A DNA stretch of 64,000 bases from Leptidea sinapis (GCF_905404315.1 NC_066288.1:1488001-1552000); one strand, 5' to 3'. Positions 1 to 12,480 are shown, counted from the first letter of the stretch. Notes: generated by a model not told the origin, from the sequence alone. Numbers and translations are program-made.

Positions 1-862
1 TTTTAGTTATGATATGATTTTAACGAAATATATTATTTTTATCGATAGTACAAACATGAAAGCACTGCTTTGCAGTATGTTTCTACCATTTTATTTCTAT
101 TGAACGCAAATATAACAGAAATTAAAACAAATGTACGTAATACCTAGGTACCACGTAGCTATACGTAAATTACTTTTTGAAGATTTTACGCAGTTGCCAT
201 AGCCCTTTTATCTTTAATCTAACTCCTATTGAGGTGAAAGGGATAACAATTACCACACGGGTCAGCCACGCCTATGCTGTTTCAGACATTTTTGATTGCA
301 TGCCCTTAAAATAAGTAACTCGTTCGGAGGCCCATTATTAATGACGTATTGGGTGGGTATTCCTATCAAGTGAGCCTCATGGTCGACTGATATAATAAAG
401 ATGTTATTGTACTTAAGCATGAGTTGAATCTGTAGATATATTCCGTTGATTAGGAGTGAAAGCTTTTATACTTGGACTTATACCGGTCATAAGCAGGAAA
501 ATAGCGAAATATTTGAATGGTAGAGTGCACCAGAAAGGTTAGCCAAGTAGCCAGTTATTAAGTATTGAGCAAGTTGCTCGCAACCCATATCCTTTCTAAT
601 CATTGCTTTGTATTTGTAACATTACTAGAATCGGTAAATCTTATTTTCTTGCAAAACACTACAACGATTAGGGTTGCATTATCGATTACGCTTAAAACGT
701 AGCAGGTTCGGAGTATACCTACATACGATAGGATCAAGTAACCTTTAGTTAAAGGTATGTTTGCTAATACGTCGCAGCTGTGTCGCACTGCACAGTGCTA
801 ATGACAAATTGAGTGATATAAGGACATCGCTAATGACATAACTTTATATGAGAGACACTCAC
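1..862. other. No gene recognised; flank or intron of the glycine-rich gene
   Basis: AT-rich sequence with no glycine-type codon run and no recognisable coding exon on either strand. The exon ending at 863 finishes at a good donor, so this stretch is probably intron and the rest of the gene lies left of the window. No repeat family is recognised. Confidence 0.5.
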
Positions 863-2078
863 CGTATCCACCGCCGCCTCCACTGGTGATGATCTTGATG
901 ATCTTTACTTCTGCAAGCACATGATAATGTTAGAATGTTTTAACTAATGACTAGGCTGAATGGTGTGGTTACCTATGCCTTTTTCATCCTCAATAATGAA
1001 AATACACACATATTTTTTTTTAGATTGAATATTCTTTCTTAATTGACTTAGGTATATAAAGTAAATCCAATTATTATTTCGGGTCAGTAAGGGGATATTT
1101 GAATAGAATTGGAATTTATTAATGAAATAAATATAAAAATGCTGGTTTATGATAATATAAAAGTTTAGAAACAATTTTCTACTGTAGGTACCATGTAGGT
1201 GTGTTCTTAGTTATTGTTATTAAATAATGTTTGAGATAAAAATTCCATTATCTGTGTGAATACATAATACATGATGTTTACAATTGTGCGAAACTGTTTA
1301 TCGGGTTGACATGTTTTATGAATGACAAAGAAATCTTTTGATGCATCTAAGAAAAACATATTATGAAATAAAGATACTAATGAGTATCATAGGTAATGAC
1401 CTATTCATTAAAGTATTTTGAATATATTGCCTACGCAAATATTGTAGCAGTTAGTAGATAATTGTAAGACGAATATTCGATTAGGTGTGTAGGTATCTAG
1501 ATTTTGAGTAATACCAGAGAATATGATATTAAAATTGTACAAATTTAATACTCACAAGTGGGAAGTGAACAGAAATATTATATGGAAAGTTGTGACGAGA
1601 GCTGTAATATTTCATATAATTTATTAATTATTTGTTCTATTGCACTTCCTTTATCTGGTTAGGTAACAATATGATTTATTTACTTTCAAGTGGTTGTTCT
1701 ATGTATTACAATGGAAGATAAGATTAATTTTATATCTTTAACTCACGTCCGCCGCTTCCGCCATGACCGCCGCCGCCGGACCAGCCACCTCCTCCGTAGC
1801 CACCGCCGCCTCCGCTTGACCAGCCACCGCTTCCGCCGCCGCTAGACCATCCACTGTTGCCGCCACCATAACCGCCGCCGCCGGACCAGCCACCGCCGCC
1901 ACCACCGCCGGACCAGCCACCACTTCCACCGCCGATATAACCAGCGTTGGCGATCGCCACGGCGGCCAATAAACAAACGAATACCTAAAACATTTTAATA
2001 AAATAATATATTAATTAGCATACACGTATTCTGATTTAAGTAACGTCGGAACACAATGTAAGGTTAAGTTACCTTCAT
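863..2078 (-). CDS. Secreted glycine-rich protein, partial, three exons
   Basis: Minus strand. Exon 1 coding part is 2073-2078 (ATGAAG, then a GT donor), exon 2 is 1747-1984, and exon 3 is 863-910. The introns end in AG and begin with GT (exon 2 ends at a GTGAGT donor, exon 3 at GTGAGT), and phases agree (0, then 1, then 1). The product starts MKVFVCLLAAVAIANAGY, a clear signal peptide. About 65 residues of GGWSGGG / GGYGGG repeats follow. The short exon 3 then adds QVKIIKIITS and more glycines. A signal peptide, Gly/Trp/Ser/Tyr repeats and a VKIIKII-type stretch are typical of small insect glycine-rich secreted or cuticle-associated proteins. The last exon read ends in phase 1 at a donor, so at least one more exon lies beyond the left edge. 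A structural, extracellular role is inferred; no precise family member is claimed. Confidence 0.8.
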
Positions 2079-2105
2079 GGTTGATGCTATTCGGTTAGTG
2101 CATGC

Positions 2106-2132
2106 TGAAGTTTAGCGTATTGGTGTTATATA
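2106..2132 (-). promoter_or_regulatory. TATA box and initiator of the glycine-rich gene
   Basis: On the minus strand TATATAA (2132-2126) lies 26 bases before the A of a TTCAGC initiator-like site (A at 2106). The predicted 5' UTR to the ATG at 2078 is short (about 28 bases). Spacing fits an arthropod TATA/Inr core promoter. A C-rich tract follows immediately upstream (about 2144-2165). Confidence 0.55.
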
Positions 2133-2139
2133 CGGTGCG

Positions 2140-4080
2140 GCTGTCTCCCCCCTCCACCCCCCTCACCGGGTGAGGCCGTGGGACGTGAACGGAAGCTCTT
2201 CCGCGGGTGGTGATGCAACCCATTGTCCCTGCTGCGGCCACCGACCGCCATCGCTGCTCGCACCATCACCACAATCATCCGAGAAGAGGACCAGAGGACG
2301 CCGACTTCAATTACAACATTTTAACTACATTGAAAAGCTCTGGAATGTTTTATATAAAGTATATTGAAACACTCTCAACATCTTATTCATCCAAGCTTTA
2401 TAATATATTTTTATGTTTTGTAAATTTATTTTTGATGGACTAAGAATTAATAAATCTTCATTAAGAGGAAACTTCATCATTCCTCCCTATCCAATTATTA
2501 AAGTTTTCAAGGAGGAAATAATAGAGAACCAAACCCTGGGTGTCAAGTTTTGTACTCATTACTTTATATAGAGTTGCAGTTGCCGTATCGCTATGGATCT
2601 TTGTGTCGCCCCCGTTAGCCCGACAGCGAGAAAAAATTGTCAAATGTTCTACAATTTACTTATATTATACAAAATATTAGTACCTAGGTATTTTTTACGT
2701 TAAGTTAACGTTTTTATGTTAAGCTTAAGTATATTTATGTTATTTATTTAGAACACTAGTAACGACTAACATATAACTAACTAATATATTATAACCTAAT
2801 TACTTTGCTCCTATTTTTCTGATATTTTTTTATCACACTTCATTGTAATGAAGAAAAAGTCAAAAGAAAATAAAGGAAATATTCAAAAGTGCACGACTCA
2901 TATTACTATCATCATCATGAAATATTTAAAACTTATTCAACAATAGAAATTTATTTAATTATGTTATTATTTTAATATTATTAGATATAAAATACGAACG
3001 AATAAACACACTAAAAGAATAATTTAAGAAAGTATTACAGTTTAAAAAAAAATTACAAATCAGATACTATTTTTTTTTACAATTTATTGTAAATTTCAAA
3101 TGTTTCGACCAATATCATTAATTTTTATACGAATTCAACGCCCTCTTACGATTGAGGTTAGTTATCAAAATAAACAATAGGGAACTGTATTAGCGGTGGT
3201 CACCAAGCACAATTTTATCTATATTATAGTAGTTGTCTTCAAGCTCTATATAGAAATAAAATATAAGGTAAATATGGCAGCTCAAAGACTGAAGATTTCA
3301 GCAACTCCCAGCCGAAAAAAATATTTTTAAGAAAAAAATAAATAATACTTACTGCTATTTACAGTCCATGGCTTCCCACATAATTAATAAAAAGGTTTAA
3401 AAATAAAATGAGTTAAAAAAAATGATATATTTAGAAGCTATCGTGAGCACTTCGCAATGGGGACTTTATCGTCTACACCATAAGCCACTAAAACCTATTT
3501 TGTATGTAAAATAATAGCAACAAATTGATTGAAAATTAATTAATAAGTCAAACAATTTATCTTTCTAGCGATGTACTTTTTATGTAGTTCTGTGATATAA
3601 TTAATGTGAACAATATAATAGTTATACACGACTTTATCGTCGTTGCGCTAAAGGCGTGCAAAACTTTTATTAAAACTAGAGTTTATTCCTTTCACAAAGC
3701 CCATGAAGATTTTGCTCCTCTAAACGAGGTCCTAGAAGGATCTTAAGAGATAGATAGATAAAGAAGAAATCAGAGTACGTGATGGGCACAATGGATCCAC
3801 TGGCTGAGGTGCGAAAGATCCAAGCTGTATGTCCTGATGTGAAAGTAATCGTAAAAGGTAATTTTATCAGACTTTAATACTTTGATTCTGCTTACGATTA
3901 CTTACCATATTAAAATAGTTTGCCTAAAATAGAATGGAAAACGAATGAACTTTATGAGGCACTATCTTAAATTTGTATTTGTTGCGTAGCCTTTGAATAC
4001 AAAACTTAATCAAAATTAGATAATGGCTCCCTATGGTCAGGTCGCAAGTAGGTATCAGAATATAATCTTTATGATTTCAG
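2140..4080. other. Intergenic, no gene recognised
   Basis: About 300 bases next to the glycine-rich promoter are GC-rich (2145-2300). The rest is strongly AT-rich. The short open frames here have no family resemblance. No RNA gene, transposon end or long repeat was seen. Confidence 0.5.
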
Positions 4081-4510
4081 CATATGACGCAGCAGGGGAG
4101 TTATAAGTTTACGGTGTGTCTTGGTTTGTCTGTGAGCTTATTGTTGCCAAACGAATGGAACCATGCCAGCGCAACACTGTGGGAAGTCTGTTCATTGTGG
4201 GTCTCTTGCTGTATGCTGTTTCAAATGATGCCAGCCGAATTCCACATCTCATGAACTGGATGTATGGCGTTCCACCACAGCGGTTTTTCTGCAAGTATCT
4301 TTCGCGTACAACCAAATTGTTAAATGAGCTGTGTTTGAAATTGAGTTTCATGTTGATACCTACTATTACCACCAAATATGGCGTACCTACATCTTCCAAA
4401 AAAGTCTGCGACACTCCTGTTATTCCTTTAGTGTCGCAAGAAATAAGGGCAACGGTGATCACCTACCAACAAGTTACCCGTACGCTGGGTTGTCCTCCTA
4501 TTCCATAAAA
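4080..4510 (+). repeat. Probable LINE 3'-tail repeat
   Basis: A block of more even base composition than its surroundings, ending in TGTCCTCCTATTCCATAAAA. That ending resembles the tails of common lepidopteran LINE copies. Overlapping open frames of 117 and 130 codons on opposite strands show no known domain, so I do not call a gene. The assignment rests on remembered resemblance of the tail only. Confidence 0.35.
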
Positions 4511-4544
4511 AGGCGATTTGATGCGGGATTTTCTTTCTAAAAGC

Positions 4545-5580
4545 TGATGTGTAAATAATAATAATGACTTTATTTCCAAATATTACATTAAATAATAGTA
4601 TTACAAGTTAAAAATATGTTTCTTATTTATTTACTAATAATCCATAAAGTATTGAGATTTCGTGTAAAAAGCGTTGCTTAGACGTCGCAAAAATGTCAGT
4701 AAGTACCTGCGTACTCGGTATTATATAAGTATGTTATACGTTTTAAAATATTGTTCTGGACATAATTTGTAGTTACTTGGGGGACGTGAAATAAGGCAGT
4801 GTGACGGGTTCTGTAGTCCGGTATGCTACACGGTACGGTATATCTAAATATATAGATTCTAATAATTCCGAACAGTCTATAAGGTTATTCCATAACATAT
4901 GGAGTAATAGTAAATCGCTTTTTTTCCGCCGTATAAACAGAGGTTCCATTCTAAAGCGTACACAGACATCGTCATAGGTGTCGAAATGAGAGTAATCCTT
5001 TAAGGACAAGAATCTAATAAACTTCTTCTGTATACACTCAATTTTGTTTATACGTACTGCATAGTGACGTGACCAAATACATGATGCATAATCAAGGATA
5101 CTCCTTACGTATGTTGAGTACAGAGTTTTCATGCTTGTTATATTTGTAAAAAAGGTCTACATGTACGTTTGATAAATTCGAGTCGGTTAAGAGCTCCATT
5201 AGTTATAATTTCAATGTGTTCAGACATAGTTAATTTAGAGTCCAGTGTAACACCAAGATCCCGAACTGACTTTACTTCTTTTATTAAGGAGTCACCTATC
5301 TTGTACGTAAATTTAATCGGACATTTTTGCCTCGTGAATGTTATTTTTTGGCATTTGCTGCCATTTATACATATACGATTCTTGGTGTAATATACTGCCA
5401 GATTATTCAAATCCTTTTGTATGAGATGACAGTCTGCAGTTGAATCAATGGCATAGTAATTTTTTTTATCATCTGCATACATCAAGAAACGTACGTGTTT
5501 AAAACAGGTAAATATGTCAAATAAGTATGCATTATACAGCAGTGGTCCTAAAATAGATCCCTGTGGAACTCCAGATAACG
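4545..5580 (-). pseudogene. 5'-truncated non-LTR retrotransposon, reverse transcriptase C-terminal half
   Basis: Reading leftwards from about 5575, the sequence encodes the RT block GVPQGSILGPLLYN. The catalytic YADD follows at about 5470-5482. Next comes the thumb region, with SVRDLGVTLDSKLTMSEHI, and then a second frame (5132-4773) with SILDYASCIWSRHY. Two frames are needed, so it is broken by a frameshift near 5135. Only the 3' half of an ORF2 is present, as usual for a 5'-truncated LINE. The 3' end, near 4550, carries an AATAAA-like signal and a short (ATT)n tail. Jockey/CR1-type by motif; the exact clade is not resolved. Confidence 0.8.
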
Positions 5581-6650
5581 CATATATAAATTATATTAAT
5601 ATTATATATATTTATTATTAATATTCTTAATTATATTATTAATTAAACTAGTTAGAAACGATATCCGTATTGTTACAATGACAATTATAATATTAGTAAA
5701 ACTTTGGGCGACAGCCTCCCGCGCCCGTCTAGGCTTTCACAAATAATCCTAAATTCGTTTGTACGTCATTACAAGATACTTGAAAATAAATCTCTTTCCT
5801 TTCGTAGCTTTCTTTCGCCGACCTAAAATTTGTATCACGCTACCTAGGGAACTTGTGGAAATGTCGGGGAAAAAATGACCCCTTCCTTTTCAGTACCTCT
5901 AACAAGATGCAAGCGAATATTCATGATGAATGGTTTATTAGTTGAGGCGTGAAAACGTTACAAATAACCTCCCACGCGCCTTTAAAATGTTATTAAGGAT
6001 GAGATTAAATTCAAACTCCAAGCTTGTCAGTAATACATCTTCTAATGAATATAAGTATCTTTTAGTACGTAAATATCGATGAAGATCATATTATTCATAA
6101 ACTTGTTTGCCGGCGAGACTCACCAATAATTTGCGTTGTAAACTTAATGGTGACCTCGCTTCAAAGTGCAATTAAAAATTATAAAATTTTATCAAAAGCT
6201 TTCAAGAATATTGTGTTTATTTTATTGAATTTCAGCTGTTTGAAGTATTATAATACAATATCTAAATTAGAGGAACATCATTTGGTGCTGTCCGAACGAC
6301 ATCTGTAGCCCAAGCACGAAAAACTTGCGAAAATGTATTTGTATTGCTATCAAAAAAATTGTATGAGATTTGTGACTGCGCACGATAAGTACTTTTGTAT
6401 CACAAACGTATCGTAACGTTAACGTGTAACTATAATAGTGAACAAGAACATGTTGTAATGAACTTCAAACCATCACCGACACCAACACGAAAGCAACCAC
6501 ACCGCTCTCAAAGACGTTGACGCAAACATGTAAACCAAACCGCTGGCACTCGACACTGACGTTGGCCAGCAGCCCTCAACTCAAATATAGCCACACACCT
6601 TACTCTAGTAAGCCCGACGAGACAAACACTCACACACAAACTCATTCACA
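5581..6650. other. Intergenic, no gene recognised
   Basis: The first 100 bases are almost pure A/T beside the LINE truncation point. The remainder has no convincing coding, RNA or transposon signal. Confidence 0.5.
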
Positions 6651-7016
6651 TCTTAATATATATAAATTACGTGACACGTTGTTTGTCCGCGATAGACTCC
6701 TAAACTAATGAATGGATTTTAATGGGGATTATTTCATGGAGTGCAGTTTAGTCTAACTTGAGAGATAGGATAGTTTTTATATCGATTTGGGACCCATGGT
6801 TATTTTTATTTTCAATATTTGTTTTGTATGGACATATTTTCTATGAAAGAATTTAGTGACGCACGGTTTGACAGTTCCACTGTGAAACAATTTCATTATA
6901 ACAACAGGGAGCATTTTTTACGAAATAATTCTTGAGGTTTGAAATATTATTGGCAAATCCATATAACACAGTATTTTTTTTATTATCTACAGAACAACGT
7001 CTGTCGGGTGAACTAG
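6651..7016 (+). mobile_element. Short non-autonomous Helitron
   Basis: Starts TCTTAATATATATAAATTAC after an A and ends ACAACGTCTGTCGGGTGAACTAG before a T, the TC...CTAG ends with A/T insertion expected of Helitrons. The end motif is the one found on the larger Helitrons at 8960 and 12481. It is 366 bp with no coding capacity, so it would need a Rep/helicase from elsewhere. Confidence 0.75.
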
Positions 7017-8859
7017 TAGGTATATGAATATAGTTTAATAATTATTTAAAATATATTACTAAAAAAGAAAACTTTCGAGCTACTGCCCTAGTTTATTTTT
7101 TTTAGTTTTAGGGCCTTAATACTTAAATGTATTTTGCTCCTCGAAAAACAAGGAACTTTCTTAGGCTGGCCATCGAAGTGAGTCGATACTTTGTTCACTT
7201 AGCATTTGGTGATAAACGTTCCAAACCATTTTAAGAATAGTTTTATGGATATATTTGTGTGTTAAGTTAGATTTTATTATATTCTTAGATTATTTGAACA
7301 AAAAATTATGGTTTTCATTTCCAATTCGGTGGTTCAAATTCATGGTCCAATTTCTCTGGTGTTACTAACTAGAATTTATGATGGGCAGTGATAATTATTA
7401 TTAGTACCTCAGCGAACAATCTTCCACGAAACTGTGAATAAACGTTGTTGCGTTTCCAGGTTGATATGACATGGGCTCCATAATGAACGTACTCGCTAAA
7501 AAGGCAGCAACGCTCCTGAGACTCCTCTGGTGTTGCTTAAACACATTAGTTACTATCAGGCGTATGCTCGTTAGTCTTTCAATAGCATAAAATTATCTGT
7601 CTCTCATTGGATTGTTTAATGTTCAGTTACTTCTGAATCGCCTCACTGGTCCTAAGAACTGTTTACGGGACTCGTAAATTGCAATACCAGCACCACATCT
7701 CGAAGGCATCCACTCGTCGGTATGTCTAATTCAGGGTTCTTTGTGCTTAGAAAACTCATACAGACTAGTGCGTGAACCGTGAACATATTTCTCTTTTTGA
7801 GAATGATCTTTCCATATCTTATCGAGCTCACCTTGCCTATCCGTCGTCAAATTGCAAGTTCCGAGCCTCCTTTGTTTCACATGGCTGGCCGCTGGAGCGA
7901 GGTACACGGGATTCTCCAAAACATCAAACCTACAGTAATATGTACATGTATCATGTAGGTATGTAAATGATTGTTGATTAATTAATCAAAACAACGCACT
8001 CGCAATTGCTAGTGCGTTGATCGTTACCTTCAAGCGATGTTACATTCGCAAATGGACTCAGATTTAAGATGGCCATAACGCAATATAAGGCAACAGCGAT
8101 TGAGATAAGCTCACGACTAGAAGTGCTGTTGTCATACCCCTCGGATATGTAGCAAGAAGCTAAACACTACCTCACCAGAGTATATTATTACTTTGATTAT
8201 ATTTACTCACATATCCACACAGTCGCTGTGCCTAGTTGCTTAACTGTACTACATTTTTAAATTAGATTTACAATTTATCCAACTTGCTGACCACTTGGTA
8301 CGTGATTATAATTGTGTGCTTATCGAGATACTAATGGCAGGTTCGATGCCTGCTGGAGACTTTTTTTACTGTTAGATATATCACGCAATGTTTTAATGGT
8401 AGGTAAGTATATACAACGTGGCGCTATAATGGTGGCATTCAATGAACACAAGGGTAGAGCTATCTAACATTAATCGAAAAAATAATAATATAACATTTTA
8501 AGTGAATAATTAAAATTTTTAAACAAACAAATTATATATTTAGGAGTCATAATTTTAATCAAAGTGCCTACGTAATAAGTGAATTATGTAGTTTATTTTT
8601 GAATATTTTTTTATGATTACGGTTAAGTAGGTACACGTTCTACCCGTGTGTTTATTTAATGTTGCCATTGTAGGTGAGCTAGAGAAAACTGGAACCCTCA
8701 TTCCAATTAAAAGAGGTGATGACAAGACATTTATGATAAGCTCACCAACAATTAGAGTCCATATGGAAAGTATAATATATGTTAAAATTCGCTGAAGATC
8801 TTTTCTTGCTATCTGATAACAGCGTAGAGCTGGACATGATAGATATACTACAACAATCA
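7017..8859. other. Intergenic, no gene recognised
   Basis: No convincing gene. A B-box-like GGTTCGATGCC followed by a T run (about 8340-8370) is the only tRNA/SINE-like hint, and no A box or cloverleaf could be found to support it. Confidence 0.45.
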
Positions 8860-8959
8860 AGCAAACGTTCAGGCCAAGAAATCAACTTAAAAAAACAAAT
8901 GTGACGACTTGAAGTCACCTCATACGTCTATCTAGGAAAACAACTCTCATATCTATCTA

Positions 8960-10418
8960 TCTATATAAATAAAAGAAAGTCGTGTTAGTTACACTAATTA
9001 TAACTCAAGAACGGCTTTACCGATATGGCTGAAAAATGGTGAGGAGGTAGCTTAGAGCCAGGAGACGGACATAGGATATAATAAGTCATAAAATATCAAA
9101 AAAATTACGAAAAAATATTATTATAAAAAAAATATTTTCTGATACATTTTGTATGGATTGACATTTTGATGACATCTCGAGAATATAAAGAATTCAATAA
9201 AGTTTTTTGTTAGTTTCACGCTACATGAGTAATAAAATACAACTGACAGTGCACGTCATGTTATTCAAGTTGACCGGTTGGTGTGTTTGTTTCGAGTCTC
9301 TATTAGCTTATTGTGCCGATATTATCATTAACAATGTCACGACCAAGACGATCAAATTATTCCCGACAAAGACGTAATGCAACTAGGATTCGAAATATTG
9401 CGAATGAAAGGACTGAAGAAGAACAAGAAATTGCAGGTGAAAAGAACCGCGTTAGTATGGATCGTCTTCGTGCTATGAATCACAAGAGCAAAGCGTAGCA
9501 GCCCGTAAAACGGATCGACTGGCAATACGAAATCGTCCAGTAAAACCTCAGAGATCAACAACTTATAGATAATTTTCGACGCACAAGAAGAAGTTTATGA
9601 AGTACTGATTTGAATCGAGTAGCGTTTCGATACGATTGCAGTACTTATACTGTAGTACTGCTTGCATACTAGCTTTCGCATTGGGCCGATGGACGTTGTT
9701 TGCGAGTATTCTGCGGAGAAACGCAAGAATTGCGCTGCCATGTTCTAGAAAACACTCAAAAATACAATGTTTGTTTCCAAATAACCTCATTTGGGGATTT
9801 AATCCGACATTCAAGGTATTTATTTATTTACATACTTACACACAATAGGTACAGTAAAAGAATAACATACGTACTATACTTATTCCTGTGTATTGTGTAT
9901 GCTAATTCTAAAAAAAGTGTTTATAAATCAGTAATACGGGTTTTGCTTTTGATATTGTAGATACAAGTATATATCGTATTGGATCACTGCAACCTCTCGA
10001 AGATGCACAGCTTAAATTTTTACAATTATACTTCATGGGCAACATGGACAAATAACTTGATCGATGTCAAGAGATCAATGCAGCAATGATAATAGCAATT
10101 CTTCAGATCTGCAGCAACTACTTAATGAACATTTTGCATGACGAGTTAGCCCGCAAATCTTTAATTTCCGATCCGTCTCGCATTCGCCCCGACCATTCAA
10201 ATCTTAAGGCCAATTCTTGAAAGTTTGTGGTATGAATCAAGACAATCCATTTCACTCATCACGATATCTCTGGAACCACTAGAGCTTTAAAAGAGACTTG
10301 AAATTTGGTAGGAATATTCTTTTCACCGAGTAGAGGTCAGCTAAGAACGGATTTTCCAAAATTCCATCCGCAAGTTTTTTTTTATTATGAACAGAACAAC
10401 GTCTGTCGGGTCAGCAAG
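8960..10418 (+). mobile_element. Helitron copy A with decayed Rep N-terminal ORF
   Basis: Begins TCTATATAAATAAAAGAAAG (the TC could lie 4 or 8 bases earlier within a TATC repeat). Ends ACGTCTGTCGGGTCAGCAAG, where the expected CTAG is mutated to CAAG. Inside, the ORF at 9313-9498 gives MSRPRRSNYSRQRRNATRIR. Further frames give DLNRVAFRYDC and ENTQKYNVCFQITSFGD, resembling the N-terminal part of the Helitron Rep/helicase. The reading frame is broken several times and no helicase domain remains, so the copy is non-autonomous. It is nearly identical to the Helitron at 12481-13791, but keeps about 130 bp (around 10180-10320) that the other lacks. Confidence 0.8.
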
Positions 10419-10711
10419 TAGAAAATAAAAGTAAATTGAAAGAAAGAAAGAAGTAATTGAACAAGGAAATTGAAAGAAGTATAAAAGGGTCGTGGAAAAA
10501 GAATTTGAGCCTAAAAGAAATTTTGTAAAGTCAAATGCCGTTAAAAATTAAAAGAAACGTCAAAACTACCTGTCCGATACCGTCACTCACATACGCTTGT
10601 CAAACGTGGAAATTCACACGCAATGTTAAAAACAAAATAAACTCATGCCAACGAAGCATGGAAAAGAATCATGATGAAAAAATTCAAATCATTTTTTTTT
10701 AACAAAATAAC

Positions 10712-11273
10712 AACCGACTCCAAAAATTACAATAATTGAAACTAGAATTAGATTAATTACTTAGATTGTATAAAAATACGCAATTATTTTTATACTTTTT
10801 AGTGCATATTATATCTATTGTTTTCAAATAGTGTTTTTGAAGTCGGTTGTTCTTTTTTGTTACAATAATTTTTATTTTATGATTTTTAGTGAATTAGAAG
10901 TACACTAACTAACAATTCAATCATGGTTTCCGTAATCAGAACCTAACCAAACTATCTTTGAAGTATATCCTTTCCAATAAAAAAAGAATCATCGAAATCG
11001 GTTGGCGTGATATTGATTTATTCGCAAATTTATCATCCACTTTGCTATGCGTATGTATAGCAAATATAATATATACGTTTATGGTTTTCTCATGAATTCC
11101 ACTGTCAGATCTGGACCAAATTACAATGGGACCACACGGGAAGCACCAGCTTTTAAATAAAAAAAAGAATGATCAAAATCGGTTCACCCAGTCGAAAGTT
11201 TGAGGTAACAAACATAAAAATAAAAAAAAACATACTGACGAATTGAGAACCTCCTCCTTTTTTGAAGTCGGTT
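10712..11273. mobile_element. MITE-like element with AACCGACTTCAAAAA ends
   Basis: The left end reads CAACCGACTCCAAAAA and the right end TTTTTTGAAGTCGGTT, an inverted pair. A third, inner copy (TTTTTGAAGTCGGTTGTT, 10834-10851) suggests nesting or an internal repeat. No coding capacity. It interrupts the RTE LINE, which shows it was inserted. Sequences with the CCGACTTCAAAAAAGGAGGAGG end are common in Lepidoptera. Class is uncertain. Confidence 0.55.
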
Positions 11274-11780
11274 AAAAATTTCAATTCGCTTTCTACTATA
11301 AGAGAAACAACAGGAGTAATAGACGCATTAATCAATTCTATGAGATTGAAATGGGGCGACGGGCGGGCCACAATATAGCAATGATGAGCGACGATTGATG
11401 GACTTCTCGGCTGACGTCACGGCCAGGCCTCCGGGGAAATAGATAAAGAGGAAGACCTAGAAGCAGATGGGCTGACGACATTGAAGCGACGGTTGGTAAA
11501 CTGTGGAAAGAAATGTCCACAGATAGAAATTACTGGGTATCTTTGGAGGAGGCCTTTACCCTCAAATAGAGTGGTTCACACTAATAGTAATAAATCAATT
11601 CAAAATAATTTAATAAAAAACGTGTAATTAAATATCATCAAATTATTTTTATACAATTAGAGAAAAATTATAAAATGGTTCTTGATAATTATTACAAATT
11701 ATTTACTTATGACATAATATTTATTAACACTATTTATATAAAAAATAATAAAATAAAACTTAAATAGTCGAATAAAATTA

Positions 11781-12440
11781 ATTAATTACAAATAGTAAAT
11801 ATTATTAAGAACGCTGTCAGCAGGTAAGGTGGCCATGAACTGGCAACGTTACCTGTTTGTATGGCAAATGTTATCTTCTGACAGAGGTACGTACCAGACC
11901 TTGGGTTACCTGTCAAATCGGTTAGATGCCTGGATAATTCTGTTATGAGTTTTTGTGCCGATGAACCCCAAGGGCCCTCCACCCCAAAGGGAACAAATAT
12001 GTATCCATCACCGAGTGTTGCATATTTCCTCCGCTTTAGATTTTCGGCAGTTTCCGCTGCTACACCTGCCGCTCTAGATGAATGTTCAATATGAGAGGGG
12101 GCTAGCGTGTCCACACAATTCGCATCCCACACCAGCGGCTTTCCACAACTCCAGGGAATCAGCATCGTCCATCAGGCCTCTTACCATCGTCACGTGAAAT
12201 TCCGTACGGATCTCGGATAGCCGGCACGTTGACGGTACTAAAGGCCCGACACAAGACGTCGTTTAAGGCGACATGGCGAGATTGACTGGCCGCTCTGCGG
12301 CGGCAACATAAGCCATGGTGACCAAGGCTGCGGCACATATGGGCAACTGTTCTAAGGATACCCAGGCGTAAAAAAACTGCGATTGAGAAGCTGGAATTAT
12401 TGAGAAGCGTCCCTATGTTAGACGAATGAGTGGCCTGAAA
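11781..12440 (-). pseudogene. TE-derived ORF fragment, possibly nuclease-like
   Basis: A 127-codon frame (12165-11782) with IPWSCGKPLVWDANCVDTLA and GVEGPWGSSAQKLITELSRH is preceded in another frame (about 12440-12170) by SRHVALNDVLCRAF and DDGKRPDG. I recognise this pattern (an ILND helix, an EP-GL-GKRPDG block, then PW..G..L.WDV) as a segment often attached to reverse-transcriptase-type repeat proteins in invertebrates. The PDG...WD.. spacing could be a PD-(D/E)XK nuclease core, but that is inference. The ORF is broken by at least one frameshift, and no RT domain is attached here. Confidence 0.5.
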
Positions 12441-12480
12441 GCCAAAAATTAATAAAATAAAATTTAATAAAGATAATACA

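Larger units (their letters stand above)
8860..11600 (+). pseudogene. RTE-type LINE remnant split by a Helitron and a MITE
   Basis: Three collinear plus-strand pieces of one RTE-like ORF are visible. Piece 1 (about 8860-8959) encodes EVTSYVYLGKQLS. Piece 2 (about 10419-10690) encodes a SWKKNLSLKEILK-like stretch followed by PSLTYACQTWKFT. Piece 3 (about 11278-11580) encodes an INSMRLKWGDGRA-like stretch, a region matching the RWADDI motif, and an EEAFTLK-like end. This order (YLGKQ, then WSLKEILK, then YACQTW, then LKW.AGH, then RWADDI) is the normal C-terminal order of RTE ORF2, and the same order is seen in the copy at 48871-50382. The gaps are filled exactly by the Helitron (8960-10418) and the MITE (10712-11273). 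Several frameshifts are present. Confidence 0.65.

Noticed and set aside
1738..1929. Alanine/valine-rich open frame overlapping the glycine-rich exon
   Set aside because: It is the same GC-rich repeat read in another frame; the glycine frame has a signal peptide, correct splice phases and a promoter.
2170..2443. Two overlapping plus-strand frames upstream of the glycine-rich gene
   Set aside because: Low-complexity (His/Ser-rich) translation with no family and no splice context; they arise from the GC-rich promoter patch.
4109..4508. Overlapping 117- and 130-codon frames on opposite strands
   Set aside because: Neither shows a domain, and the block ends in a LINE-like tail, so they are likely chance frames in a repeat.
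8330..8375. tRNA or SINE promoter (GGTTCGATGCC followed by T run)
   Set aside because: No A box at proper distance and no cloverleaf could be drawn.
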